NCBI GenBank assembly: GCA_002786165.1
Contig: PEQK01000012.1
Coordinates: 62,001 to 126,000 of the forward strand
Direction of reading: 5' to 3'
DNA from: Legionella sp.
GTDB lineage: Bacteria > Pseudomonadota > Gammaproteobacteria > Legionellales > Legionellaceae
DNA length: 64,000 nt
Shown here: positions 16,590-25,445 of the stretch, piece by piece
Layout: each line of letters starts with the position of its first letter
Numbering within the stretch: position 1 is the stretch's first letter
Made by a program: the position numbers and the translations under genes
Notes under the pieces: generated by a model
Database searches by the model: none
Seen by the model: the letters and a program-made list of their open reading frames with translations, nothing else
Told to the model about the DNA's origin: nothing

Positions 16590-18316
16590 TGCCGACCAAA
16601 CAGAATATCCGAACCCATTACACGGCCTTAGCTCATCAATACGATCTTCCTTTTCGATCTCTAAGTGCACTGACCGTAACCCCTCATTTACTCCAAACTG
16701 ATAAACGCTCAGAGTACATACGTCTACAAGCCATTCCTATTTCTCAAACAAAAAACACACTTACCGTAGCCACTGCAAACCCCACCCCCAAAAACATAAA
16801 AAAAATCAACGATTTTTTGGGAAAAACCGTCCAAAACATCAAGTATGTCGTAGCATCTATGCAAGATATTTCAGCCATACTGGCATCACGATTTGAGACT
16901 GAGTACGCTCATATCATCACCCATGGAAGAGATGACCTAGATATAGAGCACAGCGCCAGTTATACCTTCAGTTGGGCCATCAGAATATTTCTGGGAATCA
17001 GTCTTTTCCTACTACTTTTTGCAGCTGTAGGTAATTTTTTCTACACGGCGTTGTGGGTGAATGCCTTTTTGGGGGCAGGCACTTTGATCATCATGTCCTA
17101 TAAAATGGGACTGATGTTACATACTTGGCGTTATCTAAAACCAGGACAAGACATCCATCTCCCACCTCAAACCACCCTACCGATGTATACCGTGCTTATT
17201 CCTCTATTGCGGGAAAAAAAAGGCACTATCGCCTTGTTATTAGACGCATTAAATCGTTTGGATTATCCGCCCGAGAAATTAGATATCAAATTATTATTAG
17301 AGCAAGACGATCAGAAAACTTTGGCCGCACTACAGCATTTTGATCTGCCTTGGTACTACCACATTCTGCTCGTACCCCCGGGGACACCTCGTTCTAAGCC
17401 ACGTGCCTGTAATTATGGCTTGCAATTCGCATTAGGAAAGTATTTAACCATTTTCGATGGAGAAGATAGACCCGATGCAGATCAATTAAAAAAAGCCTTA
17501 CAAAAATTCAAAGCTAGCAATGATAATGTGGCCTGCGTTCAAGCAGCACTTAATTTTTATAATTATCGCGAAAACATCATCACGCGATTATTTACAATTG
17601 AATACACGTATTGGTTTGATTATCTCATTCCAGCACTTGATTCTTTAAGAGCACCGGTACCATTGGGAGGCACAAGCAATCATTTTATAACAGATGTGTT
17701 ACACAAAATTGGCGGCTGGGATCCTTTCATCGGTACCGAAGATGCTGAAATTGGCGTCCGATTATACCGTCATGGTTATCGGGTTGAAGCGCTGCGTTCC
17801 ACCACTTATGAAGAAGCCAACACTCATCTGATCAGTTGGTTTTTTCAACGTACTCGGTGGAACAAAGGCTATATGCAAACATATTTGGTCAATATGCGTG
17901 ATCCCATTCAAATGATCAAACAAATCGGTCCATGGCGATTTCTTAATTTTCAATTTTTTGTGGGTGGGAATGTCTTTATCCAATTGGCCAATTTGCCTTT
18001 GTGGATTTTCTTACTCTCGACTATATTTTTCTATAACGCCCAAGTCGCATCACTATATCCAAAACTCTTGTATTACCTCACGGTGTTTAATTTTTTGGGC
18101 AGTAATCTGATTTTATTAATCACGCAATTTATTGCCACCTATAACCGTCGTCTTTATAAGTTACTTCCTTTCGTCCCATTGAAGCTCCTCTATTGGATGA
18201 TGATGAGCTTAGCCGGGTATTACGCCATTATAGAATTATTAATGAGGCCCGGTTATTGGTACAAAACAGAACATGGTCGTAGTAAGCAAAGCTCTAAAAC
18301 GGACATACCCATTTAA
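16589..18316 (+). CDS. Membrane family-2 glycosyltransferase with N-terminal GspE-N-like domain
   Basis: Processive-type GT2 of 575 residues from ATG 16589, behind GGAG and overlapping the previous stop. Residues ~18-102 resemble the T2SSE_N domain: LPFRSLSALTVTP, then IPISQTKNTLTVATANPTP. Two helices follow (~132-178). The GT2 core has DGED at 290-293, TED at 383-385 and the acceptor motif QRTRW at 420-424. Three to four C-terminal helices complete a cellulose-synthase-like topology. Domain order is the reverse of NfrB, which has the T2SSE_N unit at the C-terminus. Sugar specificity is unknown; neighbouring manC suggests a mannose-containing chain. Confidence 0.85.
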   Translation: MPTKQNIRTHYTALAHQYDLPFRSLSALTVTPHLLQTDKRSEYIRLQAIPISQTKNTLTVATANPTPKNIKKINDFLGKTVQNIKYVVASMQDISAILASRFETEYAHIITHGRDDLDIEHSASYTFSWAIRIFLGISLFLLLFAAVGNFFYTALWVNAFLGAGTLIIMSYKMGLMLHTWRYLKPGQDIHLPPQTTLPMYTVLIPLLREKKGTIALLLDALNRLDYPPEKLDIKLLLEQDDQKTLAALQHFDLPWYYHILLVPPGTPRSKPRACNYGLQFALGKYLTIFDGEDRPDADQLKKALQKFKASNDNVACVQAALNFYNYRENIITRLFTIEYTYWFDYLIPALDSLRAPVPLGGTSNHFITDVLHKIGGWDPFIGTEDAEIGVRLYRHGYRVEALRSTTYEEANTHLISWFFQRTRWNKGYMQTYLVNMRDPIQMIKQIGPWRFLNFQFFVGGNVFIQLANLPLWIFLLSTIFFYNAQVASLYPKLLYYLTVFNFLGSNLILLITQFIATYNRRLYKLLPFVPLKLLYWMMMSLAGYYAIIELLMRPGYWYKTEHGRSKQSSKTDIPI

Positions 18317-18344
18317 CCATTAAGACATCTTACAAGGAATTATT

Positions 18345-19760
18345 ATGCCCAAGCACGATGCTACGATCATCAAACAATGTTTAGTCATTGGTTTAGGCCG
18401 CATTGGCTTACCGCAAGCTTTATCTTTAGCGCAAAGCGGCATTCAGGTATATGGATTTGATCATCAAATTGAAACGGTCGACATGTTACAACGTGGCATG
18501 ACACCTTTTTATGAACCTTCTATGCAGGAATATCTGCGCGAGACACAGGGGAAAAGTTTTTTTCCTTATGCTTCGTGGCAAGAATTACACTCTTTTTTAC
18601 CTGAGATGGATGCCATTCTTTTTACCGTAGGTACCCAAGCGCCCACCCAGAAAGATATTCTAAACAATACAAAATTTGATTTGCAAGCCTATTTCACGTT
18701 GCTTGATCACTTATTCTCCTCTCAAATACAGTTGAAAAAAGGAGTTAAATTAATCATTCGCACCACGTTGCCTCTGGGCAGTACGGATCTATTAAAGCAC
18801 TATCTTGAAAACACCCATGGATTAGAAGAAGGTCACGATTTTTATCTGGCTTTTGTGCCTGAACGTGTGACAGAAGGATTTATGATTGATGAATTGAAAA
18901 CAATTCCCAAAATCATTGGGGTCTATTCTGACGCTGCATTCGAACCCATAAGAAAACTATTTGCACAAAAAAAAGAACAAGTACTGCGGGTTAGAAATCC
19001 CATTACCGCTGAGTTTTGTAAATTAACCGATAACTCATATCGGAGTACTATTTTTAGTTATGCCAATGACATTGCCATGCGCGCCAGTGAATTAGATGTC
19101 GATATCAAAGAAGTCATTGACGTTGTGAATGATCATTATGACCGCAATCATATCCCTCAACCTGGCTTTGTTTCAGGATATTGTTTAAGCAAAGATCCTT
19201 ATATTTTCGAATTAGATTTTCTCAAGTCGGAAAAAAAACGTGATTTTCATTCTGTTTGGTATTATGGGCGCAAAACCAATGATTATCTGATTGATTTTGT
19301 TGCTGCGAAGACATGCGCCCATCTCAACAACAATCCCAATGCTTGTGTCGCGTTGCTAGGATTGTCTTTTAAAGAGAATGTAGATGATTTTAGACTATCT
19401 CATGCTTTCAAACTGATGGAAAAATTACACGCACAAGGCATTCAACATTTTAATGTGTATGATCCTTATTTCAACCAAAACAAATATACCACTATCCCTG
19501 AAGAATTTTTACCCTATATCCATCAAAGCAGCACGATTCTTGCTCCCCAGATCTTCGAACACGTTGACGCTATTATTGTGAGCACTTGTCATCAAGCCAT
19601 CTTGGAAGTCGATACCATCGATAAGCTTACGCCGTTATTAGCAAAGACCCACCAACCGTGTTATCTATTTGACGGTTGGGGCTGTTGGGAGCAAGCGGCG
19701 CACATCAAACATATCCAGTATGAAAGAATTGGCTATAATCCAGGTAAAACAACAGTATGA
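18345..19760 (+). CDS. Nucleotide-sugar dehydrogenase (UDP-glucose/UDP-ManNAc dehydrogenase family)
   Basis: Four-electron oxidation of a nucleotide hexose to the uronate. 471 residues, with AAGGA before the ATG. N-terminal Rossmann motif GLGRIGLP (~17-24), an EPSMQEYL segment, FVPERVTEGFMIDEL and the catalytic Cys in SGYCLSKDP near residue 280. The C-terminal UDP-binding domain has GLSFKENVDDFRLSHA. The PERV-x(6)-EL-x-IP-IIG pattern is closer to WecC-like enzymes than to UDP-glucose dehydrogenase, so the substrate stays open. It lies between the GT2 and an SDR epimerase, with an ATGA overlap to the latter. Confidence 0.88.
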   Translation: MPKHDATIIKQCLVIGLGRIGLPQALSLAQSGIQVYGFDHQIETVDMLQRGMTPFYEPSMQEYLRETQGKSFFPYASWQELHSFLPEMDAILFTVGTQAPTQKDILNNTKFDLQAYFTLLDHLFSSQIQLKKGVKLIIRTTLPLGSTDLLKHYLENTHGLEEGHDFYLAFVPERVTEGFMIDELKTIPKIIGVYSDAAFEPIRKLFAQKKEQVLRVRNPITAEFCKLTDNSYRSTIFSYANDIAMRASELDVDIKEVIDVVNDHYDRNHIPQPGFVSGYCLSKDPYIFELDFLKSEKKRDFHSVWYYGRKTNDYLIDFVAAKTCAHLNNNPNACVALLGLSFKENVDDFRLSHAFKLMEKLHAQGIQHFNVYDPYFNQNKYTTIPEEFLPYIHQSSTILAPQIFEHVDAIIVSTCHQAILEVDTIDKLTPLLAKTHQPCYLFDGWGCWEQAAHIKHIQYERIGYNPGKTTV

Positions 19761-20719
19761 AAAAAAATATTTTAATCACGGGTGCAGCGGGATTCCTAGG
19801 GTCTTTTTTATGTGAAGAACTTCTGGCGGCAGGATATAAAGTAGTTGGTGTGGATAATTTTTTTCGAGGAACACCTGCTAATATCAGCGCACTCACTCAA
19901 ACAGAATTTATATTAGAAGACCTAGATCTGAGTATTGCAACCAATAGCGTACCCCTACAAAAAATAATGCGACAACATCACATTGAAATTGTGGTTCATC
20001 TTGCTGCTATTAATGGCACACAATACTTTTATGATGAACCGCTTTTTGTATTTGAACAAAATATAAAAATCACGCAAACGCTTTTAGCTGCGATGGACAC
20101 AACCGCAGTAAACTACGTTATTTATTCTTCTAGTTCCGAAGTTTACGGCAATCCGTTGAACATCCCAACCGACGAAAAACAACCTATTCTTTTGAACCTC
20201 GAAGCTGATCGTGATTCCTACGCAGCCTCTAAAGCAGCAGATGATTTCTATGTGCGCTTGTTTGCAAAACATCATCATATGTCTTTTTTGATATTGCGCA
20301 TTTTTAATCTGTATGGCGAGCGCATGGTCGGCACCAAATATGGACAAGTTGTCGCGGAGTTTGTGACACGGATGCTCCACGAAGATCAATTCACACTCAT
20401 TGGAGATGGGTCGCAAACAAGAAGTTTTTGCTATGTGAAGGACGCGACATGGGCCATCAAACAATTGATTGAACACCATATCACAGGATTGGTCAATGTG
20501 GGTAACGATGAAGAAATCAGTATTTTAAAGCTCGCACAATGCCTTCATTCTCTTGAGAAGATACCGTTTCATCCTGTCTTTTTAGCCCCACGTGCTCATG
20601 ATCACCAAAGAAGACGACCTGATATCAGTCATCTACGCTCACTGATACCCGACCTAAAGTTTACCTCTTTAGAGACTGGTCTAAAAAAAGTCATAAAGTA
20701 CTATCGAACCCAAAATTAA
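19757..20719 (+). CDS. NAD-dependent epimerase/dehydratase (extended SDR)
   Basis: 320 residues with TGAAGFLG (8-15), the cofactor selector VDNFFRG, the active-site Ser in YSSSSEVYG and the catalytic YAASK (YxxxK, near residue 155). RIFNLYGER and a GDGSQTRSFCYVKDA segment are typical of nucleotide-sugar 4-epimerases and UDP-xylose-type decarboxylases. It starts inside the stop of the dehydrogenase gene (ATGA). A uronate made by that dehydrogenase could be epimerised or decarboxylated here. Which of these occurs cannot be decided from sequence. Last gene of the surface-sugar run. Confidence 0.88.
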   Translation: MKKNILITGAAGFLGSFLCEELLAAGYKVVGVDNFFRGTPANISALTQTEFILEDLDLSIATNSVPLQKIMRQHHIEIVVHLAAINGTQYFYDEPLFVFEQNIKITQTLLAAMDTTAVNYVIYSSSSEVYGNPLNIPTDEKQPILLNLEADRDSYAASKAADDFYVRLFAKHHHMSFLILRIFNLYGERMVGTKYGQVVAEFVTRMLHEDQFTLIGDGSQTRSFCYVKDATWAIKQLIEHHITGLVNVGNDEEISILKLAQCLHSLEKIPFHPVFLAPRAHDHQRRRPDISHLRSLIPDLKFTSLETGLKKVIKYYRTQN

Positions 20720-21405
20720 ACCGCACATTCTTGTGCCCAAATCCGTAACATCGCATTGCCTTTGGGCTGCAAATGATATAAGACATCTCGCACTTCGATA
20801 CCATAGTTTTTTTGTTGCAAGGCCAAAATAACCGGTCCAAGTAAAGAAGATGGCACCCCGTCAGCATCTACCAATGGAAAAATGCGTACGTCTTTTGCAA
20901 CCCGCGCCAATTCTTGAATTTTATCCACATGATACGCTACGGTTTGTGGCGCCACGGCTGAGAAAAAATGGTGAGAACTGAGTGCATAATCAAAGAAAAA
21001 ATCCGAAAAAGGCAATGCAGCTTGTTGAGTACCCACATACCGCCCTTCCGCATGCCCAAGATCATAATCGTGAAGAAATTTTGCCAAACCTTGACGTCGA
21101 TATGCTACTAATTTGTCAAGGCTACCATAACGCTGAAAATCAAATGCGTTTTGGCGTGTTTTGATTTGCGCCAAACGAGTCGTAAAACTTCGCTCTATGG
21201 TTTGTTGTAATGCCAGTTTGTCCAGTTCAAACCATGTATCATAGCTCACCAAATGAGCCGCTTTTTGACGTAATTCCGCCTGAAATGCACTTGCACCACT
21301 TTGAAACTCTAAAAATCTCATCGTAAAAGATGTATGAGATAAGTCAAACATATCTCGGTATTCATCCAAATGATGCCCCCACAACACAGCTCGTTCCATT
21401 GACAT
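20716..21405 (-). CDS. Methyltransferase-like protein with degenerate SAM motif
   Basis: 229 residues from ATG 21405. An ATG six bases upstream abuts AAAAAGG, so the second ATG is better spaced. The opening (ERAVLWGHHLDEYRDMFDLS) resembles a group of SAM-dependent methyltransferase-like proteins of gammaproteobacteria, in which a glycine-rich motif I normally follows. Here it reads FLEFQSGASAFQAEL with only one of the expected glycines. YDTWFELDKLAL and the later basic stretch match the same group loosely. It converges with the SDR gene, their stops overlapping by four bases. Assignment is tentative; activity may be lost. Confidence 0.5.
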   Translation of the reverse strand: MSMERAVLWGHHLDEYRDMFDLSHTSFTMRFLEFQSGASAFQAELRQKAAHLVSYDTWFELDKLALQQTIERSFTTRLAQIKTRQNAFDFQRYGSLDKLVAYRRQGLAKFLHDYDLGHAEGRYVGTQQAALPFSDFFFDYALSSHHFFSAVAPQTVAYHVDKIQELARVAKDVRIFPLVDADGVPSSLLGPVILALQQKNYGIEVRDVLYHLQPKGNAMLRIWAQECAV

Positions 21406-21511
21406 AGTCATCCTTTTTACGCGTAAGATAAGATGAAATTACGCGATCACTTGCTTCCAAAAAACCTTCAGGAAGTATAGTATAAATCAGAGCTTGTAAA
21501 AAAGGGATATC

Positions 21512-22699
21512 ATGCGTTCCACAGACATCGTCATTGTTGCTGCCAAAAGAACACCTATCGGAGCCTTTTTGGGTGGTTTATCCACATTACCCGCACCAAA
21601 ATTGGGCAGTATTGCACATATCGCGGCCCTCACGCAGGCACAACTCTCAGCAAATGATATTGATGAAGTGGTCTCCGGTTGCGTGTTACAAGCAGGCCTA
21701 GGTCAAGCACCTGCACGCCAAGCGGCTATACTAGCCGGGATCCCTTACAAAACAGGCGCCACAACCATCAATAAAATGTGTGGTTCGGGCATGAAAGCCG
21801 TGATGATTGCACATGATCTGATTCAAGCTGGTGCTGCAAACATTGTGTTGGCATCCGGCATGGAGAGCATGAGTTTGGCCCCTTATTTATTACCTAAAGC
21901 ACGTACAGGATATCGTTTGGGTCATGGTGAACTGAAAGATCACATGTTTCTTGATGGTTTAGAAGATGCCTATGAACCAGGTAAACTCATGGGATGTTTT
22001 GCTGATGACACCGCGAAAGAATACCAATTGGACCGTGCACACCAAGATGCATTTGCCATAGAATCCATGCAACGTGCCCTTGCAGCACAAGCATCTGGTG
22101 CTTTCCAGCAAGAAATTGCACCGGTGACCGTGACTACCCGCGCCGGCGATACGATTATCATTCAAGATGAAAACCCTGATGCAAAAAAAATCAGTAAAGT
22201 CGCTCAACTCAAACCTGCATTTTATCCAGACGGCACCATCACGGCAGCAAGCTCTAGTTCGATTGCAGATGGCGCAGCCAGTTTGATCGTCATGAGTATG
22301 GCCGAGGCCCAACAGCGAGGACTAAAACCGCTGGCACGAATCGTTGCTCAAAGCACCCATTCTCAGGAACCCCAAGCGTTTGCAACGGCACCCATTGCCG
22401 CCATCAAAAAAGTAATTGAACGCGCCGGTTGGCAACCGCAACAAGTTGATCTCTATGAAATCAATGAAGCATTTGCCGCTGTAACCCTTGCCGCCATCAA
22501 AGCCTTAGAGCTTGATCCGCAATACGTCAATATTCATGGCGGTGCTTGTGCACTAGGTCATCCTATTGGTGCATCGGGTGCCAGAATCCTAGTCACACTG
22601 ATTCATGCCTTAAAAGCTCGGGGCAAATCTCGTGGAGTGGCCGCGTTATGTATTGGTGGCGGAGAAGCCACTGCCATGGCAATTGAAGTGTTGGCCTAA
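21512..22699 (+). CDS. Acetyl-CoA C-acetyltransferase (thiolase)
   Basis: 395 residues, full length, with AAGGGA before the ATG. The thiolase catalytic residues are visible: Cys in NKMCGSGMKA (near 88), His in GACALGHPIGASG (near 347) and Cys in CIGGGEA (near 377), plus NEAFAAV. It would split acetoacetyl-CoA, or make it. Placed first in the leucine-degradation operon, it fits disposal of acetoacetate released by HMG-CoA lyase; a biosynthetic role is possible. Ten bases separate it from the small membrane protein gene. Confidence 0.93.
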   Translation: MRSTDIVIVAAKRTPIGAFLGGLSTLPAPKLGSIAHIAALTQAQLSANDIDEVVSGCVLQAGLGQAPARQAAILAGIPYKTGATTINKMCGSGMKAVMIAHDLIQAGAANIVLASGMESMSLAPYLLPKARTGYRLGHGELKDHMFLDGLEDAYEPGKLMGCFADDTAKEYQLDRAHQDAFAIESMQRALAAQASGAFQQEIAPVTVTTRAGDTIIIQDENPDAKKISKVAQLKPAFYPDGTITAASSSSIADGAASLIVMSMAEAQQRGLKPLARIVAQSTHSQEPQAFATAPIAAIKKVIERAGWQPQQVDLYEINEAFAAVTLAAIKALELDPQYVNIHGGACALGHPIGASGARILVTLIHALKARGKSRGVAALCIGGGEATAMAIEVLA

Positions 22700-22708
22700 G
22701 GACATTCT

Positions 22709-23050
22709 ATGACGAAGAAAAAAACATCCTCCAAAGCATATTATTTATATGTCGCTTATCTTATTTTAACGGCTTGTGCCATTTTATTTGCATCCTACAC
22801 ACGAGAATTAGCCCAATCAATTTTGCTGGTCAACACGTATCTCAATGACTATTTGAGTTTGGTCTTCAGTAGCTCTTCACTGGGTGTGAGTTTACGCCAA
22901 ATTGTATCATTGGCCTTGACCCCTATTCTCATCGTTGCTCTGCCAACGCTCCTATATCGACTGATCAAACATCAAATGCCCCCTTATCTGATGCAAATCA
23001 TTTGGGTGCTTTGGGTCATTACCGCGCTTTCGCATTTATTAAGCCAATAA
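22709..23050 (+). CDS. Small membrane protein of unknown function in the leucine-degradation operon
   Basis: 113 residues with three predicted membrane helices (about 11-29, 62-82, 93-110) and a lysine-rich N-terminus (MTKKKTSSK). No family recognised. It lies between the thiolase (9 bases before) and the carboxylase beta-subunit (12 bases after), on the same strand, so it is almost certainly co-transcribed. No membrane step is needed in this pathway, which leaves transport or enzyme anchoring as guesses only. Confidence 0.65.
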   Translation: MTKKKTSSKAYYLYVAYLILTACAILFASYTRELAQSILLVNTYLNDYLSLVFSSSSLGVSLRQIVSLALTPILIVALPTLLYRLIKHQMPPYLMQIIWVLWVITALSHLLSQ

Positions 23051-23062
23051 GGATTGCAGTTT

Positions 23063-24670
23063 ATGTCCATTTTAACCAGTCACATCAATCCGAAATCACA
23101 AGAATTCAAAACCAATGCAGCTGCTATGCAAGCTTTGGTCACTCATTTACAAAACACCATTGCCAAAATCGCACAAGGCGGTGGAGAGCGTGCGCGAGAA
23201 CGTCATCAACAGCACGGCAAGCTTTTACCCCGTGAACGGTTAGCGCAATTATTAGATCCAGGCAGTCCTTTTTTAGAGTTATCTCAATTAGCCGCCTATC
23301 AAGTCTACGAAGATGATGTGCCTGCGGCAGGGATCATCACGGGCCTTGGCATCATTGCAGGTCAAGAATGTTTGATTGCCATCAATGATGCGACTGTCAA
23401 AGGAGGGACGTATTATCCTTTAACGGTTAAAAAACACTTGCGGGCACAAGAAATTGCCCAAGACAATCATTTGCCCTGTATTTATATTGTTGATTCTGGT
23501 GGGGCGTTTTTACCCATGCAAGATCAAGTGTTTCCTGATCGCGATCACTTTGGTCGGATTTTTTATAATCAAGCCAATCTATCCGCAAAAAACATTCCAC
23601 AAATTGCTGTCGTGATGGGTTCTTGCACCGCAGGGGGTGCTTATGTGCCAGCCATGGCTGATATCGCAATTATGGTTCAAAAACAATCGACCATTTTTCT
23701 GGGCGGCCCACCTCTGGTCAAAGCCGCCACTGGTGAACTTATTTCTGCCGAAGAGTTGGGCGGCGCTGATGTCCATTGTCGTCAATCCGGTGTCGCAGAC
23801 TATTATGCGGACAATGATGCCCACGCACTGACTTTGGCCAGAGATGCCGTTAAAGCCCTTAATCGAACCAAGCCCGCGCGCTTGCAACGCATCACTAGCC
23901 GCGAACCCTTGTATGATCCGAAGGAATTGTACGGCATCATCCCCGCCGATCCCCGCAAACCCTTTGATTGTCGTGATGTCATCGCTCGTATTGTGGATGG
24001 ATCAGAGTTTGATGAATTTAAAGCCTTATATGGCACAACTTTGGTCTGCGGCTTTGCACATTTGTATGGGTACCCTATTGGGATTATTGCCAACAACGGC
24101 ATTTTATTTGGCGAATCAGCCCTAAAAGGCGCTCATTTTATTCAACTTTGTACCCAAAGAGGCATACCGTTGGTATTTCTGCAAAACATCACGGGATTTA
24201 TGGTGGGCAGCAAATACGAAGCAGCAGGCATCGCCAAACATGGCGCAAAAATGGTCACAGCAGTGGCATCGGCCCGGGTCCCCAAATTCACCGTCATCAT
24301 TGGCGGTAGTTTTGGTGCGGGGAATTATGCCATGTGTGGTCGCGCATATGCCCCAAGATTTTTATGGTCTTGGCCGAATGCTCGTATCTCAGTCATGGGC
24401 GGCGAACAAGCTGCTTCCGTTTTGGCAGACATCAATCGCGAAAAATATCTCAAACGCAATACCCCTTGGTCTCTTGAAGAAGAGGAAGCGTTTAAAGCAC
24501 AGCTTCGCCAGCAATATGACACCCAAGGCAATGCGTATTACGCCAGCGCAAGATTATGGGACGATGGGGTGATTGCGCCAGAAGATACGCGAAAAATTTT
24601 GGGCTTAAGCCTATCTGCCAGTCTCAATGCACCCATTGAATCCACTCAATTTGGTATTTTCAGGATGTGA
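23063..24670 (+). CDS. liuB: Methylcrotonyl-CoA carboxylase, carboxyltransferase (beta) subunit
   Basis: Moves carboxyl from biotin to 3-methylcrotonyl-CoA in leucine catabolism. 535 residues from ATG 23063 (AAGGA upstream). Family marks: [22 protein letters not shown] near the start, [24 protein letters not shown], then [26 protein letters not shown] and [10 protein letters not shown]. The [19 protein letters not shown] segment is typical of methylcrotonyl rather than propionyl enzymes. The next gene starts one base after its stop. Its partner is the biotin subunit at 25442. Confidence 0.94.
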   Translation: MSILTSHINPKSQEFKTNAAAMQALVTHLQNTIAKIAQGGGERARERHQQHGKLLPRERLAQLLDPGSPFLELSQLAAYQVYEDDVPAAGIITGLGIIAGQECLIAINDATVKGGTYYPLTVKKHLRAQEIAQDNHLPCIYIVDSGGAFLPMQDQVFPDRDHFGRIFYNQANLSAKNIPQIAVVMGSCTAGGAYVPAMADIAIMVQKQSTIFLGGPPLVKAATGELISAEELGGADVHCRQSGVADYYADNDAHALTLARDAVKALNRTKPARLQRITSREPLYDPKELYGIIPADPRKPFDCRDVIARIVDGSEFDEFKALYGTTLVCGFAHLYGYPIGIIANNGILFGESALKGAHFIQLCTQRGIPLVFLQNITGFMVGSKYEAAGIAKHGAKMVTAVASARVPKFTVIIGGSFGAGNYAMCGRAYAPRFLWSWPNARISVMGGEQAASVLADINREKYLKRNTPWSLEEEEAFKAQLRQQYDTQGNAYYASARLWDDGVIAPEDTRKILGLSLSASLNAPIESTQFGIFRM

Positions 24671-24671
24671 T

Positions 24672-25445
24672 ATGAGCAAATTACTGACAGAACTCTCAGA
24701 CCATGTTTTGAGTTTGACATTGAATTATCCAGAAAAACATAATGCATTTGATGATAACATTCTGGGAATGTTAGATCAGGCATTGGATGAAGCCCAACAC
24801 AATTCAGACGTGCGCGTGATTGTTTTGAAAGCCAATGGACGTCATTTTTCTGCCGGCGCTGATTTGGCGTGGATGAAACGTATGGTGAATTTGAGTGAAG
24901 CAGACAATCATGCAGATGCCCTACGTTTCGCTCACGTTTTACATAAACTATACCAAATCCCCAAACCTACTATTGCTTTAGTGCAAGGCGCAACTTATGG
25001 GGGTGGGATTGGATTGATAGCAGCTTGCGACATTGCGTTTGCCGCTGAAACGGCCAAATTTTGCTTTTCTGAGGTCTCTCTAGGCTTGATTCCTGCGGTA
25101 ATAAGCCCCTATATCATTCAAGCCATTGGTGCCCGTGCTGCCACTGCTTTGTTTTTAAGTGCGGAGGTTTTTCATGCCCCAGAAGCACACCGGTTGCAAT
25201 TGATTCATACCTTGGTCAAAGAAGAAGACTTATTGAAACTTGGATTAGAACACGCCAAGCGCTTGGCCCATTTTCCAAAACAAGCGCTTCAACAAGCCAA
25301 ATCTTTGGTGCGAACTGTACAAGACCAAGCGATCAATGACACATTACTCACTCAAACCGCTGAGCTCATTGCAAAAATTCGAGTATCCACGGAAGCACAA
25401 GATGCATTACACTTGTTTTTAAATCAATCATCAGGGACAAGATGA
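24672..25445 (+). CDS. liuC: Methylglutaconyl-CoA hydratase (enoyl-CoA hydratase family)
   Basis: Hydrates 3-methylglutaconyl-CoA to HMG-CoA. 257 residues from ATG 24672, with AGGA eight bases before it; a longer frame starting inside liuB is not needed. Crotonase-fold marks: HNAFDDN, the oxyanion segment FSAGADLAWMKRM, TYGGGIGLIAACDIAFA and the catalytic region FSEVSLGLIPAVISPYI. The ADLAWMKRM sequence is characteristic of the methylglutaconyl branch. It ends in an ATGA overlap with the biotin subunit gene. Confidence 0.92.
   Translation: MSKLLTELSDHVLSLTLNYPEKHNAFDDNILGMLDQALDEAQHNSDVRVIVLKANGRHFSAGADLAWMKRMVNLSEADNHADALRFAHVLHKLYQIPKPTIALVQGATYGGGIGLIAACDIAFAAETAKFCFSEVSLGLIPAVISPYIIQAIGARAATALFLSAEVFHAPEAHRLQLIHTLVKEEDLLKLGLEHAKRLAHFPKQALQQAKSLVRTVQDQAINDTLLTQTAELIAKIRVSTEAQDALHLFLNQSSGTR

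Noticed and set aside
16589-16900. c-di-GMP sensing by the GT2 N-terminal domain
   Set aside because: The domain resembles GspE-N, but the RLG-x2-L repeats that bind c-di-GMP in MshE are not visible, so I did not claim binding.
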